Shown: one piece after another, positions 8,471-18,400 of the stretch
How positions within the stretch are numbered: the stretch's first letter is position 1
Layout: every line of letters starts with the position of its first letter
NCBI GenBank assembly: GCA_964370825.1
Contig: CAYJKY010000007.1
Coordinates: 1-64,000, forward strand
Direction: 5' to 3'
Origin: CAYJBH01 sp964370825
GTDB taxonomy: Bacteria; Bacillota; Clostridia; Oscillospirales; Ruminococcaceae
Length of the DNA: 64,000 nt
Notes under the pieces: model-generated
Told to the model about the DNA's origin: nothing
The model's database searches: none
The model's input: the letters and a program-made list of their open reading frames with translations, nothing else
Translations under genes and position numbers: made by a program

Positions 8471-8875
8471 TTAAAGTGATGGATTTACTATGTTTCTCCA
8501 GTCGAAGTCGCCTCTCTCAAGACCTAACACCAACACCTCGGCGGTGGCAATGTTGGTTGCGACCGGTATGTTATGCATATCACACAGCCTAAACATATTC
8601 CACTCGGCTATGGTGGGTAGTGCCTGATTTAAAGGATCCCTAAAACAGAGCAACAGATCTATTTCGTTGCAGGAGATGCGTGCCGCAAGCTGTTGATCTC
8701 CTCCGGTTTTGCCGGATAAAACTCGTTTGATGTCAAGTCCGGTTTCTGCTGCGACAACCTTACCGGTTGTGCCGGTTGCAAGTAACGAATGTTTTGCAAG
8801 AATCCCACGATAGGCAATGCAAAAGTCTATCATCAGTTCCTTCTTTGAATCGGATGCTAACAGTGCAATATTCAT
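8471..8875 (-). CDS. mgsA: methylglyoxal synthase
   Basis: A 134-residue enzyme converting dihydroxyacetone phosphate to methylglyoxal and phosphate, a bypass that relieves sugar-phosphate stress. Family motifs are clear: LLASDSKKELM at the N terminus, ATGTTGKVV for phosphate binding, SGKTGGDQQLAARI with the catalytic Asp, and LCFRDPL followed by LCDMHNIPVATNIATAE. Length is typical. It sits 49 bases after minD and 17 before hisS on the same strand. Proximity of mgsA to min genes is familiar in Clostridia. Confidence 0.94.
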   Translation of the reverse strand: MNIALLASDSKKELMIDFCIAYRGILAKHSLLATGTTGKVVAAETGLDIKRVLSGKTGGDQQLAARISCNEIDLLLCFRDPLNQALPTIAEWNMFRLCDMHNIPVATNIATAEVLVLGLERGDFDWRNIVNPSL

Positions 8876-8924
8876 TAGTTCGCTTTTCCTTTCTAATTTT
8901 TTGGTATGTAAAGGTTAAAACCTG

Positions 8925-9662
8925 CTATCTTGTTTCAAAAATCAGCGGAGAGTAGATACCGTTTAATCTACCGGCTATTCGATTAAAAATTTCAAATTCT
9001 ACCGATTCTCTCGGTAACGGTCTTCCGTAGCATGAGCTGAAATATATCTCAGGTGAGTTTGGTACTACACCAATAAGTTGTGCCGCCACGGTATCTATGC
9101 AGAAATCCAGATCCTGTATCGGATTTCTCCCCTGTCTGGGTAGAAGAACCTTATTAATTAAAAGTCGTACCGACTTTACCCCCTTTTCCTCTAACTCCTC
9201 TGCAACAATACGTGCATCCCGAACAGAAACCTGATCCGGTGTGACTACGGCTATTGCAATATCGCTGACCATCGCCGCCGACTGAAATGCCGCTCCGAGC
9301 CCTGCCGCCGTATCGATAAGCACATAGTCATATCGTCCTTCCACCTTTTCGACCAGCTTTCTCACTCCATCCTGAGAGAGGGTACCATCATTGTACGGTG
9401 CGCTGATAATGTTTAAATCATTGTGGTTTTTGCTAACGACTATTGCCTTTTCTATCGGGCATACACCCTTGAGAATATCGTTTAGATCGTATACCGTCTG
9501 TGCGGATATGCCGGAAATAATGTCTACACTCCTAAGGCCGGCATCAAGCTCGATAAGCAAAACGGATTTTCTGTTGTAACAAAGTGCGGCACCTATCAAC
9601 ACCGACATGGTGCTTTTACCGGTACCACCCTTTCCGGATGTCAACATAATCACCCGTGCCAT
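8925..9662 (-). CDS. minD: septum-site-determining ATPase MinD
   Basis: A 245-residue ParA/MinD-family ATPase. The deviant Walker A motif SGKGGTGKST is at residues 9-18, followed by LIELDAGLRSVDIISG (switch I/A') and YVLIDTAAGLG (Walker B/switch II). MinD recruits the division inhibitor MinC to the membrane at cell poles. The C-terminal tail (FEIFNRIAGRLNGIY) is only weakly amphipathic. No minC or minE is adjacent, which is unusual. The downstream mgsA supports the MinD call over a chromosome-partition ParA. It follows the lipoprotein gene by 2 bases. Confidence 0.85.
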   Translation of the reverse strand: MARVIMLTSGKGGTGKSTMSVLIGAALCYNRKSVLLIELDAGLRSVDIISGISAQTVYDLNDILKGVCPIEKAIVVSKNHNDLNIISAPYNDGTLSQDGVRKLVEKVEGRYDYVLIDTAAGLGAAFQSAAMVSDIAIAVVTPDQVSVRDARIVAEELEEKGVKSVRLLINKVLLPRQGRNPIQDLDFCIDTVAAQLIGVVPNSPEIYFSSCYGRPLPRESVEFEIFNRIAGRLNGIYSPLIFETR

Positions 9663-9664
9663 AT

Positions 9665-10693
9665 TTAACTTACCTTGTCAACGCTATAATAGTTTCTTGC
9701 GGCGGTATCATGGGTTGTCTCATATCCCGAAGCCTCGGCTATGGCTGCTGCCTCAAACTCATCATAAAACATCTCGTCGGTCATAGAATCTCTGTATATT
9801 TCCATCTCGCTGATATCCTCGTAATCCTCCTCGACACGATAAACAATAAATCCATTTTCCTGCTCAAGTATACCGACAGTTCCGGGTTGCTCGGCGGATA
9901 TGGTTGCGGTTTCCTCCTCGGAATAGGTGGTGTTTTCCACGTTTACAATATCCTCACGGTAGTACTGTCCAGGGTTATCTTCTACATACTCCGAACCGGT
10001 GTTTGCAATTGCATCCGGCATGAATTTCTCCACTGCCGCATCAAAATCACCGTTTTCCTCTATCTCTGCTAAAATGTCATCGGCAATGTCTCGCTGTTCC
10101 GCTATCATTGTCTCGTCAAGAGGCGAATAATCGGTAGAAAGTGTGGAAATTTCAATTCGGGTAATAGGGGTATAGTTTTCTCCATAATACTCGGCAATCT
10201 CCTCAAGAGTCGGTGCAGATTCCCCTTCATCATAGTATTGCTCCTCATAAAGGGCCCTAAACTTCTCAAGTCCTAGTAGGTAGCTGTAAAAAGAATCCTC
10301 GCCTATGCCGTTTGCAGAATAAAACTCCTCCTGGCCGGTGTACTGGTAATCAAAGTTCTGATCAAAAATAATCTGCTGCTCCTCGGTAAGTGTTTTACCG
10401 GCATCATCGAAGTGAACCTTAGAATATGCGATCATCTTAAGATAATCGTCGGTAATCATTGTAATTTTATCGGTTGCCGAGGTACCGTCCTCATAGCTGT
10501 CCTCTAAAAAATCGGTATTGTAAGAAAAATCGGCATACACTTCATAGTATGCACCAAGTTGAGCCGCAAGATACACCCCGGGCATGAACTCGGATTCACC
10601 TATAGTTACCACCGGATCACTATCCTGACAACCGGTGAGTAGTAGCCCGATTATAACCATAACTACAGCTATTTTGTAGTTGAATTTACGCAT
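9665..10693 (-). CDS. PrsA/SurA-like foldase lipoprotein
   Basis: A 342-residue predicted lipoprotein. A basic N terminus, a hydrophobic core and the lipobox LLTGC place Cys at about residue 22. Residues 30-160 look like a SurA/PrsA N-terminal chaperone region. Residues 160-290 (IADDILAEIEENGDFDAAVEKF, interrupted by variable sequence, then NGFIVYRVEEDY) resemble a divergent parvulin isomerase domain. PrsA-type proteins help secreted proteins fold on the outer face of the membrane. The chosen start at 10693 has GGAG 7 bases upstream; an in-frame ATG at 10705 is less well placed. Overall composition is strikingly acidic. Confidence 0.65.
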   Translation of the reverse strand: MRKFNYKIAVVMVIIGLLLTGCQDSDPVVTIGESEFMPGVYLAAQLGAYYEVYADFSYNTDFLEDSYEDGTSATDKITMITDDYLKMIAYSKVHFDDAGKTLTEEQQIIFDQNFDYQYTGQEEFYSANGIGEDSFYSYLLGLEKFRALYEEQYYDEGESAPTLEEIAEYYGENYTPITRIEISTLSTDYSPLDETMIAEQRDIADDILAEIEENGDFDAAVEKFMPDAIANTGSEYVEDNPGQYYREDIVNVENTTYSEEETATISAEQPGTVGILEQENGFIVYRVEEDYEDISEMEIYRDSMTDEMFYDEFEAAAIAEASGYETTHDTAARNYYSVDKVS

Positions 10694-10810
10694 GTTCGTC
10701 TCCATTCTATTACTATAAACTAATATCTATTTATTTTAACACATACAAAGCCATTTTGTCGAGAGTTATTTTATAATATTTTTACATATTTACATATTTT
10801 GTTCCCGATG

Positions 10811-11710
10811 CTATAGATTTCGCTTTCCGCTGATTATTACCACAATCTTTTTACCTTCGTTTTCCGGTTTAAGTGCGAGTTCCTTTGCGGCGGTAAGAAC
10901 TGCACCCGAGCCTATGGATAGTGGCATTCCGTCGGTATACAGCGCCTCGACGGCGGTGGTTTTTGCCGCAGATGTGGAAACCGACATTACCTCGTCCACA
11001 ATATACGGGTTGTAGTTTCCCGGAACTATCGGCATTCCGATACCATCAAGACCGTGTTTCCCTGCAATTCCTCCGGTCAACAGCTGGCTTTCCATCGGCT
11101 GAACACCTACCACCGATATACCATTTGTCCATGCCTTGATATATTCTCCGGTTCCGCTTACCGTACCACCGCTTCCCACGCCGGTCACAAGAAAATCAAA
11201 TTCACCGCCGGTTGCTTTTAAAATCTGTGGACCGGTTATTCTGCGGTGCACCTCCGGATTATCGTCGTTATTAAGAAAATCAACAAAATATCCCTTCAAT
11301 TCCACTGCAAGTGCCGACGCTTGATGCAACATAGAGGTTGGTGAGCTGTTCTCCTTTGCGAAATGAAGCGTTGCCCCGAGGGTGGTGAGTAGTGCTCTTC
11401 GCTCCGGCGGCAATGAGCTTGGCACAATCAGGTGCGCCGGGTGTCCCATGCCGAGTGCGGCTATGGTGAGTGCCATTCCGAAACTTCCTCCGGAGTATTC
11501 CACAACCGGACTGCGAGGGTGCAGTCGACCCGCCTCCCTTGCATATCTTAACATATTTGCCGCCACATAGTCTTTAGAAGTACCGGTTGGTCCGAAAAAA
11601 TTAATAGCCGCGACTATTTCTGCCAAAAGGCTGTGACGCCTTCCAAACCCGTTTAACGAGACATATCTGAATTTTTCACACATCTCGTGATAATTATTAT
11701 TTAAAACCAC
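10811..11710 (-). CDS. CysK-like PLP-dependent enzyme, divergent
   Basis: A 299-residue fold-type II PLP enzyme of the cysteine synthase/cystathionine beta-synthase group. GPTGTSKDYVAANM provides the PLP-binding Lys. GVGSGGTVSGTGEYIK is the phosphate-binding glycine loop. SIGSGAVL near the C terminus supplies the Ser contacting the pyridine nitrogen. The usual substrate loop TSGNTG is replaced by EYSGGSFGMAL, so the Asn that clamps PLP O3' is missing. It may therefore use another substrate than O-acetylserine. The start is GTG at 11710, with GGAGG about 5 bases upstream. The gene stands alone, and the 241 bases beyond it hold only the divergent ridA promoter. Confidence 0.7.
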   Translation of the reverse strand: MVLNNNYHEMCEKFRYVSLNGFGRRHSLLAEIVAAINFFGPTGTSKDYVAANMLRYAREAGRLHPRSPVVEYSGGSFGMALTIAALGMGHPAHLIVPSSLPPERRALLTTLGATLHFAKENSSPTSMLHQASALAVELKGYFVDFLNNDDNPEVHRRITGPQILKATGGEFDFLVTGVGSGGTVSGTGEYIKAWTNGISVVGVQPMESQLLTGGIAGKHGLDGIGMPIVPGNYNPYIVDEVMSVSTSAAKTTAVEALYTDGMPLSIGSGAVLTAAKELALKPENEGKKIVVIISGKRNL

Positions 11711-11886
11711 TTTGCCTCCGAGAATAATTTAAAAATCTTAATGACAATTCCTTTTTTCTGTAAATTTCACCCGCAAGTTGGGCAAAATTCCAATGCATTT
11801 CACCTAAAAGTAGCAAAATACAGTTAACCTATTATGATTTATTATATCAAAAAAAATAAAAAGTACAAGGATTTTCTTGCGTAATG

Positions 11887-11915
11887 TTGAAATTATTCTT
11901 ATTTTTTGATATTAT
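11887..11915 (+). promoter_or_regulatory. sigma-A promoter for ridA
   Basis: TTGAAA at 11887-11892 and TATTAT at 11910-11915 have a 17-base spacer. The start codon of ridA lies 36 bases downstream, behind AAAGGAG. Confidence 0.6.
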
Positions 11916-11951
11916 AGTTGATATCAGCATTACAATGGTAAAGGAGTTTTT

Positions 11952-12335
11952 ATGAAAAAGGTGATATCGACCGATAAAGCACCCTCAGCAATAGGCCCTT
12001 ATTCACAGGGCATAGCGTGCTCTAACATAATATTTACATCGGGGCAACTTCCGACCGACCCCGCAACCGGTGATTTTGCGAGTGACGAGATAGCCGGACA
12101 GACCCGTCAGTGCCTAAAAAACCTTTCTGCTGTACTTGAAGCAGAGGGCCTCACATTGGAAAATGTTGCTAAGGCAACGGTTTTTTTGCAGGATCTCTCC
12201 CACTTTGCAGCAATGAACGAGGTGTATTCTGAATTCTTTTCACAAAATCCACCGGCACGCAGCTGTGTCGAGGTTGCCGCTCTTCCTAAATCTGCATTGG
12301 TAGAGATAGAGGCGATAGCCGTAAGAAATAGCTAA
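11952..12335 (+). CDS. ridA: RidA family reactive imine/enamine deaminase
   Basis: A 127-residue YjgF/YER057c/UK114 family protein. RidA hydrolyses 2-aminoacrylate and related imines released by PLP enzymes, protecting other PLP enzymes from damage. Signatures are PSAIGPYSQGI at residues 11-21, FTSGQLPTDP, and the C-terminal NPPARSCVEVAALPKSALVE with the conserved Arg (near residue 105) and Glu. Length is typical. AAAGGAG precedes the ATG. It is divergent from the CysK-like PLP enzyme, a suggestive pairing since such enzymes generate aminoacrylate. Confidence 0.92.
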   Translation: MKKVISTDKAPSAIGPYSQGIACSNIIFTSGQLPTDPATGDFASDEIAGQTRQCLKNLSAVLEAEGLTLENVAKATVFLQDLSHFAAMNEVYSEFFSQNPPARSCVEVAALPKSALVEIEAIAVRNS

Positions 12336-12438
12336 TCCGACTTGATAACACTGTTTTCTATCACAAAATCATATACAACAGTTTTTGTATGAAATTTCTT
12401 TGGTGTTTTCTCGGGTGGTTTGAAAATAGGAGCCATAC

Positions 12439-14313
12439 TTGCCGAAATATCTTGACAGCTTTGATGTTGTAGTAATAGGAGCCGGACATGCCGGAATAGA
12501 GGCCGCCCACGCCGCCGCGAGGATTGGGGTGCGTGTCGGTCTGTTTACGCTTACGCTGGACGGCATCGGCAATATGCCCTGTAACCCGGCAATCGGTGGT
12601 GCCGCAAAAAGCCAGCTAGTGCGTGAGGTAGACGCCCTCGGCGGCGAGATGGCTATAGTAGCAGATAAAACTGCTATACAAACAAGAATGCTCGGCATGT
12701 CTAAGGGTGCGGCTGTTCGTTCACTTAGGGTACAAACCGACCGAAGTGAATACCACCGGATAATGAAAAAACGACTGGAACAGAACAACAACATTTGTGT
12801 AAAACAGGCGGAAATTGTGGACATACTAACCGAGGGAGGTGCGGTCAAGGCTGTAAAAACACAGCTTGGCGGCTACTACGGTGCCGGGGCGGTTGTTATT
12901 GCAACCGGAACCTATCTCGGTGGCAAAATCTTTGTGGGTAATGTAAACTACAAAAGTGGACCGGATGGTCACCATGCCGCAACACGCCTTTCAAAAAATT
13001 TAGCAAACCTTGGGGTGGAGCTTCGTAGATTTAAAACAGGAACTCCGGCAAGGGTGAAGCGTGCAAGCATTGCCCTCGACAAGCTGGAGGTACAGGAGGG
13101 TGAAGCACTACCATTTACCTTCTCATACGCGACAAAAACCCCACCGAAAAATCTTTCGGTTTGCCATATAGCCTATACCGATGAAACTGGTCACAAGATA
13201 TTAAGGGATAACCTTCATCGCTCGCCTCTTTACTCCGGAGACATCGTCGGAACAGGTCCGAGGTACTGCCCCTCCATAGAGGATAAAGTGGTTCGTTTTG
13301 CCGATAAACCTCGGCATCAAATGTTTGTGGAACCATGCGGTCTCGACACCGAGGAGATGTATATACAGGGCATGTCCTCCTCCATGCCGGAGGATGTTCA
13401 GCTAAGGTTTTACCGCAGTATAAAGGGCTTTGAAAATTCCGAGATAATGCGTCCGGCATATGCAATAGAGTATGACTGCTGTAACAGCCTACAGCTCACC
13501 GCCGGACTCGCATTTAAACATCTCAAAGGACTGTATGGTGCGGGTCAGTTTAACGGCACCTCGGGGTACGAGGAGGCCGCGGCACAGGGGCTTGTTGCCG
13601 GACTAAACGCCGCAAGATTTTGCATAGGTCTTGACGAGGTGCATTTTTCCAGAACCGACAGCTATGTAGGAAGTCTTATCGACGACCTTGTGACCAGAGG
13701 AACAAATGAACCCTACCGAATGATGACCAGCAGAAGTGAGTACCGACTGTTTTTGAGGCAGGACAATGCCGACAGAAGGCTTTGTCCCATCGCAAAGGAA
13801 CTCGGGATACTTCCCAAAAGCAGATACCTCGGCTTTAAAAGGAGAGAAAAACGCTCGGCAGAGCTGTTTGCCCTATTAAGAAAGAGGACGGTAAAGCCCG
13901 AGGAAATCAACAGGGTTTTAGGACAGAGAGAGTGCGATTTAATACAAAACCCAACTCCGGCCATCGAACTGCTTAAACGACCACAGATAGAAATTGCCGA
14001 CATTATGCCGTTACTTCCGGACGTGAATTTTGAACTTGCAGTCACGTCATATGTTGAAACCGAGATAAAGTATGAGGGGTATCTTGCAAGACAACGGCTG
14101 AGAATAGAACAACAAAAAAGAGACGAGCAGATTAAGATACCGTCTGAGTTTAATTATGACGAGGTTACACATCTCTCGATAGAGGCAAGAGAAAAACTTG
14201 CCGCAATACGGCCGGACAGCATTGCACTGGCGGCACGAATTCCCGGCGTTAATCCGTCCGACATTACTGTTCTGATAATAGCGGTAAAGCGTCACAGAAA
14301 GGGAGCATTGTAG
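12439..14313 (+). CDS. mnmG: tRNA uridine-5-carboxymethylaminomethyl modification enzyme MnmG
   Basis: A 624-residue FAD enzyme that, with MnmE, installs the carboxymethylaminomethyl group on U34 of certain tRNAs. The N terminus carries the FAD dinucleotide fold VVIGAGHAGIEAAHAAAR. It is followed by GNMPCNPAIGGAAKSQLVRE, then FKTGTPARV and GLYGAGQFNGTSGYEEAAAQG. The C-terminal helical region ends with ARIPGVNPSDITVL. The start is TTG at 12439, with AGGAG at 12428-12432. mnmE is not adjacent. The next gene begins one base after the stop. Confidence 0.96.
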   Translation: MPKYLDSFDVVVIGAGHAGIEAAHAAARIGVRVGLFTLTLDGIGNMPCNPAIGGAAKSQLVREVDALGGEMAIVADKTAIQTRMLGMSKGAAVRSLRVQTDRSEYHRIMKKRLEQNNNICVKQAEIVDILTEGGAVKAVKTQLGGYYGAGAVVIATGTYLGGKIFVGNVNYKSGPDGHHAATRLSKNLANLGVELRRFKTGTPARVKRASIALDKLEVQEGEALPFTFSYATKTPPKNLSVCHIAYTDETGHKILRDNLHRSPLYSGDIVGTGPRYCPSIEDKVVRFADKPRHQMFVEPCGLDTEEMYIQGMSSSMPEDVQLRFYRSIKGFENSEIMRPAYAIEYDCCNSLQLTAGLAFKHLKGLYGAGQFNGTSGYEEAAAQGLVAGLNAARFCIGLDEVHFSRTDSYVGSLIDDLVTRGTNEPYRMMTSRSEYRLFLRQDNADRRLCPIAKELGILPKSRYLGFKRREKRSAELFALLRKRTVKPEEINRVLGQRECDLIQNPTPAIELLKRPQIEIADIMPLLPDVNFELAVTSYVETEIKYEGYLARQRLRIEQQKRDEQIKIPSEFNYDEVTHLSIEAREKLAAIRPDSIALAARIPGVNPSDITVLIIAVKRHRKGAL

Positions 14314-14314
14314 T

Positions 14315-14794
14315 ATGCCGATAACAAAAAGATTTATAGTAAGGGTGCTTATCTCGATAGTGCTAATAGTGCTTGCCGCCTTCGGTTCCATTTTGATTAA
14401 GGAGACGGTAGACAGCATTCTCTCGCCGGAAAACTCGCTACCGACCATAACCGGCGGTATCGGCTACACCACACCCTATATCGAGCGAGCCGGTTATGAG
14501 TGGAACTTTTTAACGCGCACCGTTAAGGTCCCTACCGTGTCACCTCCCGATTTAAGGCTTATTATAACCGATGTTACGGCAGAGACACCCATAGTGATAA
14601 ATTTCTCAAAACAGCCGGAAACCCTTAAAATTTCTATGAGTACCGGTCAGTACAGTGTCGACTATGCCCTGCAGGACACCGACGACCTATACACTCCGTC
14701 AGAGGCGGGAATATACAACTACTGCATAGAGGCAGGCTTTGATCGAGGTTCTATTATATATTACTTTGCGGTCGAGGTTAAAGAGATGGTTTAA
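14315..14794 (+). CDS. hypothetical membrane-anchored protein
   Basis: A 159-residue protein with one N-terminal hydrophobic helix (about residues 9-29) and a mainly beta extracytoplasmic part. No family was recognised. The segment FLTRTVKVPTVSPPDLRLII and the final IYNYCIEAGFDRGSIIYYF suggest an immunoglobulin-like or carbohydrate-binding sandwich, but that is only an impression. The start follows the mnmG stop by one base. The stop is one base from the adenosyltransferase start, so all three are probably translated from one message. Confidence 0.6.
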   Translation: MPITKRFIVRVLISIVLIVLAAFGSILIKETVDSILSPENSLPTITGGIGYTTPYIERAGYEWNFLTRTVKVPTVSPPDLRLIITDVTAETPIVINFSKQPETLKISMSTGQYSVDYALQDTDDLYTPSEAGIYNYCIEAGFDRGSIIYYFAVEVKEMV

Positions 14795-14795
14795 T

Positions 14796-15317
14796 ATGGA
14801 GAAGGGATATATTCAGGTTTATACCGGTAACGGCAAGGGCAAAACAACATGTATGCTCGGGCTTACGCTTCGTGCCTGCGGTGCCGATAAAAAGGTTATG
14901 ATCTGCCAGTTTATGAAAAAGGGCGATTACAGCGAGATTAAGGCGGTTAAAAAGTATCTGCCACAGGTAGAACTGTACCAGTTCGGTGGCGGAAAATTCA
15001 TCACAAAGGACACAAAAACCGACGAGGATATCCGCCTTACCGAGGAGGGTTTTAAAAAGGCATCCGAGGCGGCGATATCAGGAGAGTACGACCTTGTGAT
15101 TATGGATGAGATAAATGTCGCCATCGCAATCGAGTTGATAGACGAGGAAAAGTTGCTAAAACTTATGGCAGAAAAATCGGAGCATACCGAGCTGATAATA
15201 ACCGGCAGGTACGCCACCGAAAAGGTAAAGAACTCCGCCGACCTCGTAACCGAGATGACCGAGGTTAAGCACTACTGCAACAAGGGTGTAGACGCAAGGA
15301 TTGGAATAGAAATGTAA
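14796..15317 (+). CDS. cobO: cob(I)alamin adenosyltransferase, CobO/BtuR type
   Basis: A 173-residue P-loop ATPase-fold enzyme that adenosylates cobalamin or corrinoids. Walker A is YTGNGKGKTTCMLG at residues 8-21. ICQFMKKGDYSEIKA is the family motif. DLVIMDEINVAI is the Walker B region, and ELIITGRYA lies near residue 133. The start at 14796 is the canonical MEKGYIQVYTG; an in-frame start 57 bases upstream would overlap the previous gene. No other cobalamin genes are nearby, so it is probably salvage or a stand-alone copy. A consensus promoter for the next gene follows. Confidence 0.9.
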   Translation: MEKGYIQVYTGNGKGKTTCMLGLTLRACGADKKVMICQFMKKGDYSEIKAVKKYLPQVELYQFGGGKFITKDTKTDEDIRLTEEGFKKASEAAISGEYDLVIMDEINVAIAIELIDEEKLLKLMAEKSEHTELIITGRYATEKVKNSADLVTEMTEVKHYCNKGVDARIGIEM

Positions 15318-15372
15318 AATTATAAATGCATAAAAGTGAATTCTAACTTTTTTGTAATGTTATAATACAGCG

Positions 15373-15401
15373 TTGACAATGTAAATTTTTGCCGTTATAA
15401 T
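15373..15401 (+). promoter_or_regulatory. perfect sigma-A promoter for the giant secreted proteins
   Basis: TTGACA (15373-15378) and TATAAT (15396-15401) match consensus at all 12 positions with a 17-base spacer. Transcription would begin near 15408 and give a leader of about 53 bases. It probably serves both the 15461 and 19740 genes, which are only 13 bases apart. Confidence 0.8.
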
Positions 15402-15460
15402 AATGATAAAAGCGTGAAAAAATTTCAAAATTAATAAGATTATATTTTGGAGTAATAGCG

Positions 15461-18400
15461 GTGAAAAGACGTATAACGGCAGTTATCCTATCTCTCGCAA
15501 TAATCCTATCGATAATAACCCAAAACACCCCCTTATCCACCGTAAATGCGGCAGAGGCAAGGGGTGTTAATGTTGCCATGTTGGAAGGGTTGCTGAATGA
15601 GCGGAGCTGGGTGTTGGATACACTGGTGAGGAATGATTATTCAAATAATCCATATGTTAAGTACGGTAGCAAACCCTCGGCATCAAGCCTTATGAGTGAT
15701 GTTCTTGCACGATACAAGGATACAAGCCATCCCGATTATAACCCTGCATATAAAGCCATGGTCGATATTATGGAAAAGGTGTATAACGGTGAGGACCGTG
15801 TTCAAAGTTTAGCCTCGTATGTAGAAGACTTTTTCGACCTTTTCGGCGGTGAGGACAATGCCAACGACTTTGCAAACGACATTATGGCAAGCTTTGATGA
15901 AATTCAGTATGAAAAGCTCATGTACGACATACTCTCTGCCGACTATGTTTCCTCAAGTGGCGAGCGTCTCGGCAACTTTGAGAGCCAGCTTATAAATGTG
16001 CGACGGTTGCAGGACTCGCTCGACAAGGCTAACAAATGGCTTACCTTTATAAATAATTTCGCCGAAAATGATAACGGTCAAACGGTTGACGACGTTACCA
16101 TGTCGGAATACACAAACGATTTTTTACTACCCTATATCGACAGTATCGAGGATTTTTTATTCAGCTTTGACTCGGTGCAATCCTCGCCGGACGGTGAGGC
16201 GTTAAAAAATATGCTCACCGCCTATGCACTCATAGATATCTATGAGAGATTTGAATCAAAGGAGACCTCTATCGGTGGTGTGTTCATGGAATATTCGCCA
16301 AACTACCTTTTAAGCCCAAACACCCTTGCACTCATAGACGGTGTGGGTAAGAGTGTGAGCATTCATTCCACGGCGATGGACAGCTATGCATACATAGAGG
16401 CTATGAACCTACAGGGTGACTCGGTCGGTGCTGCAATAAGACGTGTTGCGGCAGAGACAAATGACAACGATATGAAGGATGTGCTCAACTATGTTGCCGA
16501 ACTTATCGAGGCGGAGGCGGAGGAAAACACCGAAAATTACGAAAGTATTGTCTCGGCGGTGCGTCGTACCAACGTAATCGCCGACCTTGCAACTCCGGTT
16601 ATGTCGGTTGCGGTAAAATCTCTCACCGACAAGGCTCTCGGGGTTGGCTCTGCCAAGATGTTATCCGCCACCCTAAGCAAGGCGACCGCCCTTGTTAACT
16701 TAGTTGGTTTTGGTGCAGATACGGCTATAGGCCTTAAGGAAACCTGCGAAAAAACCTATGAACTGCTTTATCTCGAAGATTTAATTTACGAGGCGCGCCA
16801 AACCTTTAATAATGACTACATTGCATACCAAAACAACCCTACCGACGAGAACGCAAAAAAAGTTTTAGATGACCTGCTTTTACTGCAAAGAATGCGACTT
16901 CGTGGCGAGACCATCGCACATAAGATGGTAGTAAACCAGTTTGACAGTGCCCTCGGTAGGCTTCTCGGTGGTGGAAGTCTACTTAGCGAACGTGAACTGC
17001 TGTATCAAACCATGGTGGACGGGCTTATCGGTGCAAGCGTTGTGAATATGCCGACCAAGGAGGTTATTATTCACAGCGGTCAGGTTGCAACGGTGGCCGA
17101 CGGCGATAACGGCGACATGTATGCAGAGGTTTTCGATGGTGGCAGTAGCTATATTCTCGGAGAGCTAACCTACAATACGCTAAACGGAATTACCGTGCAA
17201 AACGGCGGTACGTTGAGATTGGGCGACTCCCTTTATCCGGCGGCAACCGGAAGAAGATATCTACCGGCGATAACAAACAGCGGCGGTACTGTAGAGTATT
17301 ACGACAGCTCGATAAAAATGAGCGAATTTTCACAGACGAGCGGTTCCACCATCTTTAACGGTGACATGACCTTTATTGGTGAGGATTTTAGGATATCCGG
17401 CGGAACGCTTACAAGCACACCTAACAAGGATAAACCAACCATTAGGGTGAGAAATTTTACCGGTAGCGGAACGCCGACGCTGGGCGAGATACCGTTTTAC
17501 ATTGTCGGCGACACTAAACTTTCCGGCACAATGCATATGTCGAACATATTTCTTAACGGAAACATCGCGCAGAATATCGGCGGTGGCAGTGTGGAAAAGC
17601 TTTCCTTTTTAAACGGCTCGGCGGCAGGGGTTACGGTAACCTCCGACATTGTAGTTACCGAATCGGTTTTTAACAACTCCACCAAGCTTATTAACGGCAC
17701 CGATATACTGCTTAGGGGGGATATCTCCGGCAGTACCTTTAACGGCGGTTTAACCTTAGACGGAAACACCCTCACCTCGTATAAACAGATAAACGGCGAC
17801 AGTGTTGTACAAAAAAACGTCACCGTTTCCTCGATAAAATTCATGTCGCTACTCACCCAAAATGCAAACTCCATTCTTGACGTAAACGGCAGTTTAACGG
17901 TACTGGGGGACTCGGCATTCAACGGCACGGCGGTGAATGTTAGCGGAACATATACATCAGGTGGTAACATAACCGGCAGGGATAACGTTTTACACGCCCA
18001 AAATGTCACCCTTAATTCTGACGAGGGGCAGTCCATTACCTCCGAATTCACCACCCCAAACCTTTCGATAGATAACGACTCTATATCCGGTGTTAGTTTT
18101 AACTCCGAGGTTACGGTTACGGACAGCCTGCAAAACACGTCCTCGAGGGTGAGGGAGGGAAACAATCTGCTTTTACAGGGCGATATTTCCGGCGGTTACC
18201 TACACAGCGGATTAACCCTTGACGGTGCGGCTTTAACCGGAACAAAGCGGATAAACGGGCTTACTAACATACGCGGAAACACCACCGCCGAGAATGTAAC
18301 CTTTGCATCAAATGCGGTACAGGTAGCAGACAGCAACCTTACCGTTACCGGAAATCTAACCTTAGAGCAGGACGCAATTTTTAACGGAAGTTCGGTTCAG

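Noticed and set aside
12369..12848. A 159-codon frame antisense to mnmG
   Set aside because: It lies wholly opposite a conserved gene with no start signal or recognisable product.
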